A DNA stretch of 64,000 bases from ZYF759 sp046297455 (GCA_046297455.1 JBKBIT010000017.1:1-64000); one strand, 5' to 3'. Counted from the stretch's first letter, positions 33,374 to 45,773 are shown. Program-made: numbers and translations. The notes: generated by a model not told the origin, from the sequence alone.

Positions 33374-34564
33374 ATGCATGCGATTCCGCGACGCACACGA
33401 ACCCGTTTCGTTCTAGCCGCCAGTACCTTTGCGATCACCGCCGCATTGGCTTTCACGGGAGCACATGCGGAAGAGAATGCTGCTTTTGAGATCGAGACCG
33501 TTGCCGAGGGCTTTGACAATGCCTGGGGCATGGCCTTCATTCCCGATGACGGCAGGCTTCTGGTAAGCGAGCGACCAGGCCGATTGAAGCTGGTCGACCG
33601 CGACAGCGGAGACGTTGAAGAGATATCCGGGCTCCCCGACATCCATGCGCAGGGTCAGGGTGGTTTGCTCGACATTGCACTTCATCCGGATTTTCCAGAG
33701 GAAAACTGGCTCTACATGGCTTGGGCCGGCACCAATGAGGATGGGCAGAGCTCCACTTTCATTGGTCGCGCGCGGCTCGATGTCGACGAGCTGGCGCTGA
33801 GCGATCTGCAAGAACTGTTCGTGGCCGAGCCGTTTCAGGCGGCAGGGCAGGGTCACTATGGGTCACGGCTCGCCTTTGATGCTGACAATTTCCTCTTCTT
33901 TTCGGTCGGCGATCGCCAGTCCAAGGATTTCGGGCCCGAGCATTTTTCTCAGGACCTTTCCGGCGATCTCGGCAAGATCCACAGGATCGCTGCCGATGGC
34001 TCCGTTCCTGAGGACAATCCCTTCGTTGATATAGAAGGGGCGCGCGACACCATCTGGTCGTACGGCCATCGCAACCCGCAGGGCATGGGCTTTCACCCCG
34101 AAACGGGCGAACTCTGGCAGAACGAGCACGGCGAAAATAATGGCGACGAGATCAATGTCATCCAGGCAGGCGGCAATTTCGGCTGGCCGATCGCGACTTG
34201 GGGCGTCGATTACCGCACCGGTCAGCGTTTTGCACCGACCCCGCCCGAAGTCGCAGATACCGTTGATCCGGTCTACTGGTGGGAGTCCGATCATCCGGAA
34301 GGGTTCCCGCCTTCAGGCTTGACCTTCTATGACGGGGAAGCCTTTCCGGACTGGCAGGGCAACATGTTCATGGGCAATTTGCGCCACCAATATCTCGGCC
34401 GTTTCAGCGTCAATGGAATGGAGGTCGAGATGGAGGAGCGCCTGCTCGACGGCGAGGGGTGGCGGATCCGTGATGTCGCGGTCGGCCCCGACAACGGTTA
34501 TCTCTACGTACTGATCGATGATCGCAACGCGCCGCTAGTAAGGCTCGTACCGGCCGGCGACTGA
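33374..34564 (+). CDS. PQQ-dependent sugar dehydrogenase-like beta-propeller protein
   Basis: A 396-residue exported protein of the GDH-B/YliI family. A signal peptide ends near TGAHAEE. The propeller shows NAWGMAFIPDDGRLLVSERPGRL, GQGGLLDIALHPDF, YGHRNPQGMGFHPETGELW and NEHGENNGDEINVI, which are typical active-site and calcium-binding stretches. Members oxidise aldoses using PQQ in the periplasm; the donor here is unknown. A good AAAGGAG site precedes the ATG. No pqq genes are in the window. Confidence 0.85.
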   Translation: MHAIPRRTRTRFVLAASTFAITAALAFTGAHAEENAAFEIETVAEGFDNAWGMAFIPDDGRLLVSERPGRLKLVDRDSGDVEEISGLPDIHAQGQGGLLDIALHPDFPEENWLYMAWAGTNEDGQSSTFIGRARLDVDELALSDLQELFVAEPFQAAGQGHYGSRLAFDADNFLFFSVGDRQSKDFGPEHFSQDLSGDLGKIHRIAADGSVPEDNPFVDIEGARDTIWSYGHRNPQGMGFHPETGELWQNEHGENNGDEINVIQAGGNFGWPIATWGVDYRTGQRFAPTPPEVADTVDPVYWWESDHPEGFPPSGLTFYDGEAFPDWQGNMFMGNLRHQYLGRFSVNGMEVEMEERLLDGEGWRIRDVAVGPDNGYLYVLIDDRNAPLVRLVPAGD

Positions 34565-34884
34565 CCCGACCCATGGTGCCGCCGCGCGCGTGGAACGGCC
34601 ATTCGCGCGGTGTGCCAAAGTTCCGTCGGGCGTATGACCACATCGCACATATTGCTCAGCCAGGAGGGTGGACTAGCGTGTTATGCGCGGTCGCCTGACA
34701 TGTGGAGGGATCCAAAATTCGGCGCCTTCTGCGGCTTGAGATTGCTGCGATGCGATTCGCGCCAACCGCGCGCGCAGAGCGTATCGATATTGCCGCCCAC
34801 ACATGCATTTGCTCTTCCCCGAATTCGAGTACGAAAATAGAACGCAAAACCAAAAAGACAGACAAAACAGTCAGATAAAACCCA
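34565..34884. other. Gene-free region upstream of recA
   Basis: About 400 bases lie between the PQQ dehydrogenase stop and recA. The right 100 bases are very A-rich and hold the recA promoter (listed separately). The left 300 bases contain no coding frame with sensible composition, no clear hairpin with T-tract and no repeat that I can see. Confidence 0.5.
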
Positions 34885-34913
34885 TTGCAAAAATAGAACA
34901 AAAAAGGTACAAA
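34885..34913 (+). promoter_or_regulatory. recA promoter with LexA (SOS) box
   Basis: TTGCAA (34885-34890) and TACAAA (34908-34913) are 17 bases apart. The spacer contains GAAC-N7-GTAC (34896-34910), one base from the alphaproteobacterial LexA box GAAC-N7-GAAC/GTTC type. TTG-N11-CAA (34885-34901), described for Rhizobium etli recA, is also present. LexA bound here would cover the promoter. Confidence 0.65.
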
Positions 34914-34964
34914 AATGCTATGGACACCGGATAGACCGGCTTCGCTCATCAACAAGGGGTATGT

Positions 34965-36062
34965 ATGATGGCTCAGAACAATCTGCGGCTCGTAGAGGAA
35001 AATTCGGTGGACAAGTCAAAGGCTCTGGACGCGGCGCTTTCGCAGATCGAACGTGCCTTCGGCAAGGGTTCGATCATGCGGTTGGGAGCCAACGAGCAGG
35101 TCGTGGAGATCGAGACCGTCTCCACCGGTTCGCTTGGACTGGATATCGCGCTGGGCGTTGGCGGTCTGCCGAAGGGGCGCATTATCGAGATTTACGGGCC
35201 GGAAAGCTCGGGCAAGACGACCTTGGCCCTGCACACGGTGGCCGAGGCCCAGAAGAAGGGCGGCATCTGCGCCTTCGTCGATGCCGAGCACGCGCTCGAT
35301 CCTGTTTATGCGCGTAAGTTGGGCGTTGATCTGGAAAACCTTTTGATATCGCAGCCCGACACGGGCGAGCAGGCGCTTGAAATCTGCGACACGCTGGTGC
35401 GTTCGGGCGCGATCGACGTGCTGGTGGTCGATTCGGTCGCGGCACTGACCCCGCGCGCGGAAATAGAGGGCGAAATGGGTGATTCGCTGCCCGGCCTGCA
35501 GGCCAGGCTGATGAGCCAGGCGCTGCGCAAGCTTACCGCTTCCATCTCGCGCTCCAATACCATGGTCATCTTCATCAATCAGATCCGCATGAAGATTGGC
35601 GTCATGTTCGGCTCGCCGGAGACCACGACAGGCGGCAACGCGCTCAAGTTCTACGCCTCGGTGCGCCTCGATATCCGTCGCATTGGAGCGGTCAAGGACC
35701 GCGACGAGGTGGTCGGCAATCAGACTCGCGTGAAGGTGGTCAAGAACAAGCTGGCGCCGCCTTTCAAGCAGGTCGAGTTTGACATCATGTACGGTGAAGG
35801 TGTCTCCAAGACCGGCGAGTTGATCGATCTCGGGGTCAAGGCTGGTGTTGTCGAGAAGTCTGGCGCCTGGTTCTCCTACAATTCTCAGCGCCTTGGTCAG
35901 GGGCGCGAGAACGCCAAGCAGTTCCTTGCGGATAATCCGGAAGCTGCTCGGGAGATCGAGCTGACTCTGAGGCAAAATGCCGGCCTCATCGCCGAGAAAT
36001 TTCTCGAGAATGGCGGCCCCGGTGGGCTGGACGAAGATGGTGGTGAAGCGGCCGAAATGTAG
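34965..36062 (+). CDS. recA: Recombinase RecA
   Basis: A 365-residue RecA with Walker A GPESSGKTTL, the IDVLVVDSVAALTPRAE Walker B region, loop L2 FINQIRMKIGVMFGSPETTTGGNALKFYAS and an acidic C-terminus. It drives homologous recombination and LexA cleavage in the cytoplasm. Two adjacent ATGs (34965 and 34968) follow AAGGGG; either may be used. It is monocistronic, with an SOS-type promoter before it and a strong terminator after it. Confidence 0.98.
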   Translation: MMAQNNLRLVEENSVDKSKALDAALSQIERAFGKGSIMRLGANEQVVEIETVSTGSLGLDIALGVGGLPKGRIIEIYGPESSGKTTLALHTVAEAQKKGGICAFVDAEHALDPVYARKLGVDLENLLISQPDTGEQALEICDTLVRSGAIDVLVVDSVAALTPRAEIEGEMGDSLPGLQARLMSQALRKLTASISRSNTMVIFINQIRMKIGVMFGSPETTTGGNALKFYASVRLDIRRIGAVKDRDEVVGNQTRVKVVKNKLAPPFKQVEFDIMYGEGVSKTGELIDLGVKAGVVEKSGAWFSYNSQRLGQGRENAKQFLADNPEAAREIELTLRQNAGLIAEKFLENGGPGGLDEDGGEAAEM

Positions 36063-36086
36063 ACGGCGCTCGTCTCCTGTTGATTT

Positions 36087-36119
36087 CCGCCGGCCCCAGT
36101 GGCCGGCGGTTTCGTTTTT
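36087..36119 (+). terminator. recA terminator
   Basis: A perfect 9-base stem, CCGCCGGCC (36087-36095) with GGCCGGCGG (36101-36109), has a five-base loop and is followed by TTTCGTTTTT. Confidence 0.93.
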
Positions 36120-36231
36120 AATGGCTCCAATTCGTTGAAGCAGCGGCTTTCTGGACAGTGTGCAGAGTGAGCGCTAAAAGGCGCGGTCTCTTTTCGCGCG
36201 CTTTTGCGCGGGCATTCACGAAGGCAGTGGC

Positions 36232-38889
<2,658 letters not shown>

Positions 38890-38892
38890 AGC

Positions 38893-39480
38893 CTAGGTGG
38901 CGCGGCGACCCATCTCGACCTCGGCCTCGCGGCCATAGTTCTCCATGAACGAGGCGATCTCCGGCTTCCATTCGAGCTGCTGTGCGTAGAGCCTGGCCAG
39001 CGCCTTGGTCAGCCGGCCCTCTTTGCCGAGGGCGGCGTCGGCAATGCCGATCATGCGCGAATTCGGCCAGATCTGCGGCCGTATGGAGCGCAGGTGAGCG
39101 AGCACCTCGTCCTCGTCGGCCTCAGGATGCAACTGGCACAGCAGCGTCGTCATCGCCGCGGTGGAGCGCGACACACCCATGTGGCAGTGGACGAGCAGAT
39201 GCGCGTCGGCCGCTACCGTTGGCTCGGCCGACAGATCCTCACCGAATTTCAGCACCGCGTCCACATCTTTCGGCTCTGGCAGGATCATGTCTCCCATCGG
39301 CTGGATGATGTCGTGGAAACGCAGCGTCGTGCGACGGTGCCTGTCATAACTGGCGAAATCTTCGGGGTCGGCGCGTTCGGGGTCGAGTATCGACAACACA
39401 TGCGTGACGCCGCGCGAGCCGTGCTGCTCCAACTCGGTCAGTCCGCAGATGGTTAGAAGCGAAATCGAAAGGTCTTTCAT
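38893..39480 (-). CDS. Protein tyrosine/dual-specificity phosphatase-like protein
   Basis: A 195-residue protein with the CX5R signature in HCHMGVSRSTAA, the phosphocysteine-enzyme active site, and an upstream aspartate-rich stretch that may supply the general acid. Alphaproteobacterial members are poorly characterised. The ATG at 39480 (MKDLSISLLTICG) avoids the 3' end of the GST gene, which longer starts would overlap. It is probably last in the unit icd-GST-phosphatase. Confidence 0.8.
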   Translation of the reverse strand: MKDLSISLLTICGLTELEQHGSRGVTHVLSILDPERADPEDFASYDRHRRTTLRFHDIIQPMGDMILPEPKDVDAVLKFGEDLSAEPTVAADAHLLVHCHMGVSRSTAAMTTLLCQLHPEADEDEVLAHLRSIRPQIWPNSRMIGIADAALGKEGRLTKALARLYAQQLEWKPEIASFMENYGREAEVEMGRRAT

Positions 39481-39542
39481 TCTGGTTGCCTTGTCCTGCA
39501 GTTCATCATCCGAAGAGATCGTGTCGGCTGTCCGACAGGCGC

Positions 39543-40184
39543 TCACGGGGCGGTGCGTGTGGCTTCAAAGCTTGCCAGCGCAGAAACCTTTGCCCACCAA
39601 GCGGAAAGCTTACCGAACTCGCTGAGCATGTCGCAGCCTTCGGGGGCTTCCATGAAGTAGGCCAGCATGGGCGCGGCGTGAAGATCGGCAAGTGAAAGTT
39701 GGTCGCCGATAAGCCACTGACCCGGCCGCTTTGCCTTCGCGAGAGCCGACAGGCAGCGTTGCGCTGCAGGCAGGGCGGCGGCGATCCTCGCCTCGTCGCT
39801 GGTTTCACCATCGCGCGGCCGCGCGACCCGTTCGACATAGATGTCCCATACCAGCGTCCGGTAGGCATAGGCGTCGAGCATGCCGATGATCTGGTTCATC
39901 ACGGCCCGTTCGGGGGCGCGAAGCGGCTGGAGGGGCGGGCCTTCGAATGCCTCGTCGATATAGCGCGCGATGGCCGCCGTTTCGAAGAGGCGGAACCCGT
40001 CATGCTCGAAGGCCGGAATCTTGCCGAAGGGATGGATCGCCCGATACCAGTCCGGCAATCCGTCCTTGGAGAAGGCGTCGACCGGCACGAGCCTGTGACC
40101 GACGCCCTTCTCGATCAGCGTCATGCGCGCGATGCGCACATAGACGCTGTAGTCGGCGCCGAAGAGGATGGTCTCCGGCGCCAT
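39543..40184 (-). CDS. Glutathione S-transferase family protein
   Basis: A 213-residue GST with an N-terminal thioredoxin-like domain (VYVRIARMTLIEKGVGHRLVPVD, FGKIPAFEHDGFRLFETAAIARYID) and an all-helical C-terminal domain with LIGDQLSLADLHAAPML. The FETAAIARY motif is the glutathione gamma-Glu site. The physiological substrate is unknown. It starts six bases after the icd stop, so it is probably co-transcribed. Confidence 0.88.
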   Translation of the reverse strand: MAPETILFGADYSVYVRIARMTLIEKGVGHRLVPVDAFSKDGLPDWYRAIHPFGKIPAFEHDGFRLFETAAIARYIDEAFEGPPLQPLRAPERAVMNQIIGMLDAYAYRTLVWDIYVERVARPRDGETSDEARIAAALPAAQRCLSALAKAKRPGQWLIGDQLSLADLHAAPMLAYFMEAPEGCDMLSEFGKLSAWWAKVSALASFEATRTAP

Positions 40185-40190
40185 GGCCGA

Positions 40191-41402
40191 TCAGGCCATC
40201 GCCTTCTGGAGGTTCTCGTCCACCTTGTCGAGGAAGCCGGTGGTCGACAGCCAGGGCTGGTCGGGGCCGATCAGCAGGGCCAGATCCTTGGTCATGAAAC
40301 CGGATTCGACCGTATCGACGCAGACCTTCTCCAGCGTGTCGGCAAAGCGCTTGAGCTCGGCATTGTCGTCGAGCTTGGCGCGGTGGGCGAGGCCGCGGGT
40401 CCAGGCGAAGATCGAGGCGATCGAATTGGTCGAGGTCTCCTCGCCGCGCTGGTGCTGGCGGTAGTGGCGCGTGACCGTGCCATGCGCGGCCTCGGCCTCC
40501 ACCGTCTGGCCGTCCGGCGTCATCAGCACCGAAGTCATCAGGCCGAGCGAGCCGAAGCCCTGCGCCACCGTGTCGGATTGCACGTCGCCATCATAGTTCT
40601 TGCACGCCCAAACATAGCCGCCCGACCACTTCAGATTGGCCGCCACCATGTCGTCGATCAGGCGGTGCTCGTACCAGATCTTCTTTTCCTTGAAGGCTGC
40701 CTCGAACTCGGCCTCGTAGATCTCCTGGAAGATGTCCTTGAAGCGCCCGTCATAGACCTTCATGATCGTGTTCTTGGTCGACAGATAGACCGGGTAGCCG
40801 CGCTGCAGGCCATAGTTCAGCGAGGCGCGCGCGAAGTCGCGGATGGAATCGTCGAGATTGTACATCGCCATGGCGATGCCGGAGGAGGGCGCGTCAAACA
40901 CCTCGTGCTCGATGGTCTGGCCGTCCTCGCCGACGAACTTAATCGTCAGCTTGCCTTTGCCGGGGAACTTGAAGTCGGTCGCGCGGTATTGATCGCCATA
41001 TGCATGGCGGCCAACGATCACGGGCTTGGTCCAGCCCGGCACGAGACGGGGTACGTTCTTGCAGATAATCGGCTCGCGGAAGATGACGCCGCCCAGAATG
41101 TTGCGGATCGTGCCGTTAGGTGAGCGGTACATGCGCTTCAGCCCGAACTCTTCGACGCGCGCCTCATCCGGTGTGATGGTCGCGCATTTGACGCCGACGC
41201 CGTATTTCTTGATGGCGTGCGCAGCGTCGACCGTGATCTGGTCGTCGGTTGCGTCACGGCTTTCCATGCCGAGATCGTAATATTTCAGATCGATGTCGAG
41301 ATAGGGGTGGATCAGCTTGTCCTTGATGAACTGCCAGATGATGCGGGTCATCTCGTCCCCGTCCAGTTCGACGACGGGATTCTCCACCTTGATCTTCGAC
41401 AT
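40191..41402 (-). CDS. icd: NADP-dependent isocitrate dehydrogenase (eukaryote-type)
   Basis: A 403-residue enzyme beginning MSKIKVENPVVELDGDEMTRIIW, with substrate residues in KRMYRSPNGTIRNIL and the metal-binding WSGGYVWACKNYDGDVQSD. This is the homodimeric IDP type found in rhizobia and eukaryotes. It makes 2-oxoglutarate and NADPH in the TCA cycle. It heads a probable operon with the GST and phosphatase genes. Confidence 0.96.
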   Translation of the reverse strand: MSKIKVENPVVELDGDEMTRIIWQFIKDKLIHPYLDIDLKYYDLGMESRDATDDQITVDAAHAIKKYGVGVKCATITPDEARVEEFGLKRMYRSPNGTIRNILGGVIFREPIICKNVPRLVPGWTKPVIVGRHAYGDQYRATDFKFPGKGKLTIKFVGEDGQTIEHEVFDAPSSGIAMAMYNLDDSIRDFARASLNYGLQRGYPVYLSTKNTIMKVYDGRFKDIFQEIYEAEFEAAFKEKKIWYEHRLIDDMVAANLKWSGGYVWACKNYDGDVQSDTVAQGFGSLGLMTSVLMTPDGQTVEAEAAHGTVTRHYRQHQRGEETSTNSIASIFAWTRGLAHRAKLDDNAELKRFADTLEKVCVDTVESGFMTKDLALLIGPDQPWLSTTGFLDKVDENLQKAMA

Positions 41403-41514
41403 GTGTGTTGTGCCTCGCTTGTAAAATCAGCAACCGGACGGTCGCAAAAAACGGATGGCGGCCCCTATAGCAAAGCCCCGAGTGGCGCGCAAACCACACC
41501 AATCGGCACAATGG

Positions 41515-44500
41515 CTAAAGCCAGTTGCCCATCAGGATGAAGGGTGACCAGAAATAGGGATGGCTGGCGGGCATTTGCTGCTGCGGACGCCGCGTACTGG
41601 CAATGCCACGTTCGCGATGCCCCTCCAAGGCCGTGCCGCGGATCATCGATATCTGGGCAGCACGCAGGGCAGCTGCCTTGTCGATGCCTTCCGAGACGAA
41701 CAGCGAATAGAACTGTGCCATCAGCTCGGCAGTGGCATCGTCGGCCACTGGCCACAATGTTGCCAACACAGCGGAGGCTCCATTCATCTGGGCGAGGGCG
41801 CCGAAGCTCTCGACCTCACCGCCATCGGCACCGCTGCCCCGTGCGGTCTTACAAGCCGAAAGTGTCAGCAGATCGACGCCGCCGAAGCGAAAGCCACGCC
41901 CGCGCCGGATATCGGCCAGGGAAAGCGACGAGCCGTCGCCTAGGAGAAGAAAGGAATCGGTCTCGCGGCCCGGCACGAGGTGGAAGTGGCTGGCAATGTG
42001 AACCACTGCCGGACGCTCACCCAGCGCCTCGCGGAAAGCGTCGCGGGTAAACTCGGCGTCCAGGCTGGCAGGACCGGCAAGCGCGCCGGCACTGCCTGTC
42101 CGGCCGAAAATGGCTTCGATCTCGCGTGCGACGCCCGGCAGTGGTGAGAATCCAGGGTGACTGCCGGTTACACCAAATCCGGCGCTACGCGTCGGCTCGC
42201 GATCTGCCGGCGCATATCGCGTGCGTGCCGCGGGCGTGAAGATCGCCAACGAATAGTCCTCAATCAGGTAGCTTTGCCCGTCGAACAGGGCGGCAAAGGG
42301 CACATAGCGCAAGAAGCCCTGAAGGTTCAGCATGATCGTGTCGGCACCGCTGTCGCGAAGTTCGTTCGCGACCGGTGCGATCAGGATATCGTGCAGGCTT
42401 TTCAGCCTGGCATTGGCATCGGGAGCTCGCGCTTCGATGGTCGACAGCGCATCGAATACCCTCCGCGAGAGTTCAGTGCGGTCGATGTCGACCTGTTTGT
42501 GGATCGAGGCGTCAGCGGCAGTCAGGAAGAGATGTGTGGCATTGGCCAGCGCGGCGACTTGAAGCATGACTGCGCGGCCACCCAGATCCCGAAGTGTTTC
42601 CTGATGATCGGCCGTGTAGTCGAGATTGATCGCATCGATCTCGCGTCGAATCTCGTATTCTTGATCAGTGGCTTCAACCAGGAAAGCATCTACACGTTCC
42701 ATGAAGTCTGCATAGGCTTCGTCCAACGCCTCTTCCAGAAGCCGCCGTGTTTCAAGTTCGGTGTCGCTTAGAGCGCCAGCCGCCAACCGTGCATCCAGCC
42801 TGGCCAAGGCGCTGGCTGCCGCAACGGGGCGTGAGAGCAATTCGGTGATTGTCTCCTGGAAGCTCTCCTCGCCATGTGTGAGGAGCGCCTGACTGTCGCG
42901 CAGATCGACAGTCGAATCGCGGAGGACGAAGTCTACCAACTCTTCCTCCTTTTCCATGTTCAGGACGGCTTGCGCCTCCGAGAAACGGCCCTCCATGATC
43001 AGGAGATCGGCCAGATCCTGATAGAGGTGTCGCCATTCTTCGCGAAAACCATGCAGTTGCTCGTCGGCATACTCGGTATTGAGGGAACGGATACGCTGCT
43101 GTGCGTTCACCGCCAGCTTGCCGAACATGATCGCACGGCGGTTGTCCCCAAGCCCCCTGAAGGCCTTGGAGAGGGAATCGTAGTTCCAGCGCTGGAAGTC
43201 GAGGGTGGCCTCGGGGTCGAGGCGCAGGATGGCCATTGCCCGCATTCCCCACTGGATCGCTTCCAGATGATTGCCCAACAGATGCGATGCGATGCCGATA
43301 TTGATGTATCCGCCAACCGTGTTTGGATGTGTTGGCCCGAGCCTTTCTTCCAGGATCGCGACTGCTTCGCGGAACATCGCATCGGATTCGGCGTGACGTT
43401 CAAGACGCCGATATACCCAACCTGAATTGTTGATGGCGTAAGCTACCGAGGCGCTGCGCTCTCCTTCGGTTGCCTCCAGGATGCGCTGTGCTTCTGCATA
43501 GCTGGCGAGTGAGGCGTCGAATTGCTCGAGCCCTTCCCAGCCGATCCCTTCGGTAAGGTAGGTGTGGCCGACCAACGTATTGTCGCCGCCGTGCAGGGAG
43601 ACCAGGATGTCCCGCGCTTCCTCGATGTGGGTGATCGATTCTTGGTAGCGCGCTACCTTCTGCAGTGTGTCTGCGAGCCCGGTCAGCGCGAAAGCTAGTG
43701 CTTCGGATCGGGGCTGGAACTCCCTTAGTAGTGCGATCTGTTCTTCCCGAGCGATCTCCGAAGATCGGTATTGGGTAAGGAGGTGGTTCAGATAGGCTAT
43801 GACCGATAGCGAGTTGGCCAAGACTTGGTGATCTGCAAAGGTCGACCTGTGGATGTCGAGCGCTCGGCCATAGGCCTCAAGAGCCTTTTGGTGTTCCCGC
43901 TTGTGGAACCAGCCTATTCCTTCTGCCTCCAGTGCGTAGGCAACAATGGGCAGCCTGTCCAAGCCAGCTCGCTGGACCACTTCGACAGCTTCCTGGTAAA
44001 GCCCGATTGCCTCTGTATGCAGCTCTGCCGACCGCAACTGGTCGGCCCGGAAGATCAGCAGATCGACCCGCATGTCGTTGTGGATCACGCTCTCGCGCGC
44101 AAAAGTCAGGTATCTGTCGAGTGCCTCGACATGTCCGGCTTCGTCTTCACTCTCACTGGCCAACCCGATCAGATTGATCAGCAGGGCGGCGATATCGTCC
44201 TTGAATGAGATGGGGTGGGATTGCAGAAGACCCAACGCCGTTTCGTAGGCCAGCGCCGCTTCTGGCAATTCTCCCAAGGCGTAGAAGGTCAGCCCGCGCT
44301 CCCAATGCAACGTCGCCTTCAGGTACCGACGTCGTGCACTGACGTGATCGGATCCTGGCAAAACATCTGAGCGACGTGTTCCTTCTGCGGCAAACGCTGC
44401 CAACCGCTGATCCAGCAGCAGGAGTGCCTGCTCATGGTTGCCGGCTGCCCGCAACTCTCTCGCGCGCGCCATTTCACGGTCTGCAAGGAACTCCGCATCG

Positions 44501-44625
44501 GCGTCATCAGCCCGTTCCACCCGAGCTGAATCGGCATCCCCGGGCAAGGTTTCAGCAAAAGCTGAGATCCCGGTTGCCAGACAGACAAGCAGTGCACATC
44601 CCAGTGCCGCTGCACGCATATCCAT
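41515..44625 (-). CDS. Exported TPR-repeat protein with C-terminal CHAT domain
   Basis: A 1036-residue protein. An N-terminal signal peptide (AAALGCALLVCLATGISAFA) predicts export. Residues about 60-560 contain many TPR-like repeats, for example EALEAYGRALDIHRSTFADH and EAVAILEERLGPTHPNTVGGYINIG, followed by a coiled-coil-prone stretch. The C-terminal 350 residues form a CHAT (caspase-like) domain. The His-Cys dyad looks intact: H876/H880 in VVHIASHF and C925 in LSACKTARG, with AVLATLWPVADDA after it. CHAT proteases cleave partner proteins; exported versions in proteobacteria are uncharacterised. It is not the cytoplasmic Craspase of type III-E CRISPR, since it is exported and no Cas gene is present. 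It stands alone. Confidence 0.85.
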   Translation of the reverse strand: MDMRAAALGCALLVCLATGISAFAETLPGDADSARVERADDADAEFLADREMARARELRAAGNHEQALLLLDQRLAAFAAEGTRRSDVLPGSDHVSARRRYLKATLHWERGLTFYALGELPEAALAYETALGLLQSHPISFKDDIAALLINLIGLASESEDEAGHVEALDRYLTFARESVIHNDMRVDLLIFRADQLRSAELHTEAIGLYQEAVEVVQRAGLDRLPIVAYALEAEGIGWFHKREHQKALEAYGRALDIHRSTFADHQVLANSLSVIAYLNHLLTQYRSSEIAREEQIALLREFQPRSEALAFALTGLADTLQKVARYQESITHIEEARDILVSLHGGDNTLVGHTYLTEGIGWEGLEQFDASLASYAEAQRILEATEGERSASVAYAINNSGWVYRRLERHAESDAMFREAVAILEERLGPTHPNTVGGYINIGIASHLLGNHLEAIQWGMRAMAILRLDPEATLDFQRWNYDSLSKAFRGLGDNRRAIMFGKLAVNAQQRIRSLNTEYADEQLHGFREEWRHLYQDLADLLIMEGRFSEAQAVLNMEKEEELVDFVLRDSTVDLRDSQALLTHGEESFQETITELLSRPVAAASALARLDARLAAGALSDTELETRRLLEEALDEAYADFMERVDAFLVEATDQEYEIRREIDAINLDYTADHQETLRDLGGRAVMLQVAALANATHLFLTAADASIHKQVDIDRTELSRRVFDALSTIEARAPDANARLKSLHDILIAPVANELRDSGADTIMLNLQGFLRYVPFAALFDGQSYLIEDYSLAIFTPAARTRYAPADREPTRSAGFGVTGSHPGFSPLPGVAREIEAIFGRTGSAGALAGPASLDAEFTRDAFREALGERPAVVHIASHFHLVPGRETDSFLLLGDGSSLSLADIRRGRGFRFGGVDLLTLSACKTARGSGADGGEVESFGALAQMNGASAVLATLWPVADDATAELMAQFYSLFVSEGIDKAAALRAAQISMIRGTALEGHRERGIASTRRPQQQMPASHPYFWSPFILMGNWL

Positions 44626-44811
44626 ATTACCCCGTCGCCCGCGTTATGACTGATCTGGCCTGCTAGGTTCCCTTACGGGAGTACAACGAAATTGTAAGCC
44701 GTGCGCAACATGTCTGGAAGAAATGGACCTATTTGGGGCCGGACATGAATGCAGACGCAGGATCGACATTGCATTGGTCGCAGAGTACCCGTGGCATCGG
44801 AGGAAATCTTG

Positions 44812-45702
44812 ATGCATGGGTTCTCATTCGAATACATCGATATCGGTACTGTCAGGTTGCACCTGGCCAGCGCTGGTGATCCCAAAAGACCTTTGATTCT
44901 GTGTCTGCATGGTTTTCCCGAGTATTGGGCGGGATGGAAGCAGGTCATGGAGGAACTAAGCGGGGAGTTTTATCTCGTCGCACCCGACCAGCGCGGCTAC
45001 AACCTCTCCTCGCGGCCGCAGGAGGTAGAGGCCTACCGTACCAGGGAGTTGGTGGCTGACATTGCCGCGCTCGCCGATCATTTGTCGCCGGACCGACCTT
45101 TCATCCTGGCAGGACACGATTGGGGTGCATCGGTGGCCTATGCTTATGCCTTTCGCCATCCTGAAAGGCTTTCTCATCTCGTGATCGCCAACGGTGTCCA
45201 TCCGGTCTGTTTCCAGCGCGCCATTCTTGAGGATCGAGCACAACGAGAGGCTAGCCAGTACATCAACCTTCTGCGCAGCAGGCGCGCCGAAGATATCCTT
45301 GCGGCCGATGGGTTCCGTCGGCTGATGGGCATGATCGGCAAGTTCTCCAAAACCGAGTTCATGGATGAAGAGACGCGGTCCGGCTATCTGGAAGCTTGGA
45401 CAAAAGAGGGTGCCCTGACCGGCATGCTGAACTGGTATCGCGCCGCTCCCTTAGTTGTTCCCGGCCCAGGTGAATTGGCAGCGATGCCTGAGTTGATGGT
45501 CGGAGGGAATTTCGAGGTAAGGATGCCGCACCTGCTTCTATGGGGTGAAGCCGACGAGGCCTTGCTGCCTTCGACGATTATGGGTCTAGGCGAACACGTG
45601 TCGGATCTGGCCATCAGGCATTTTGCTGATGCAGGCCACTGGATCCTTCATGAAAAGCCAAGGGAAGTCGCGACCGCAATGAAGCAATTCCTCTTGCGTT
45701 GA
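44812..45702 (+). CDS. Alpha/beta hydrolase, epoxide hydrolase/dehalogenase-like
   Basis: A 296-residue alpha/beta hydrolase with HGFPEYW (oxyanion loop), the nucleophile elbow GHDWGASVAYAYA (Asp nucleophile) and a late GHWILHEKP with the catalytic histidine. An aspartate nucleophile with HGFPE is the pattern of epoxide hydrolases and haloacid/fluoroacetate dehalogenases. The ATG at 44812 has GGAGGAAATC upstream. Its stop is 72 bases before the RNA methyltransferase start. The substrate is unknown. Confidence 0.85.
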   Translation: MHGFSFEYIDIGTVRLHLASAGDPKRPLILCLHGFPEYWAGWKQVMEELSGEFYLVAPDQRGYNLSSRPQEVEAYRTRELVADIAALADHLSPDRPFILAGHDWGASVAYAYAFRHPERLSHLVIANGVHPVCFQRAILEDRAQREASQYINLLRSRRAEDILAADGFRRLMGMIGKFSKTEFMDEETRSGYLEAWTKEGALTGMLNWYRAAPLVVPGPGELAAMPELMVGGNFEVRMPHLLLWGEADEALLPSTIMGLGEHVSDLAIRHFADAGHWILHEKPREVATAMKQFLLR

Positions 45703-45773
45703 GCCCCCGACAGCCCTTTCGTTTTGTGGCCCACCATGCCAATGGCAGGGTTTCCAAATCAGCGGATGCAAAC

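Noticed and set aside
34656..34955. 99-codon minus-strand frame upstream of recA
   Set aside because: It crosses the recA promoter on the opposite strand, is formed by A-rich DNA read as Phe/Leu, and has no recognisable family.
41515..44625. Type III-E CRISPR Craspase (TPR-CHAT) interpretation
   Set aside because: The protein has a signal peptide and there are no cas genes or CRISPR repeats in the window.
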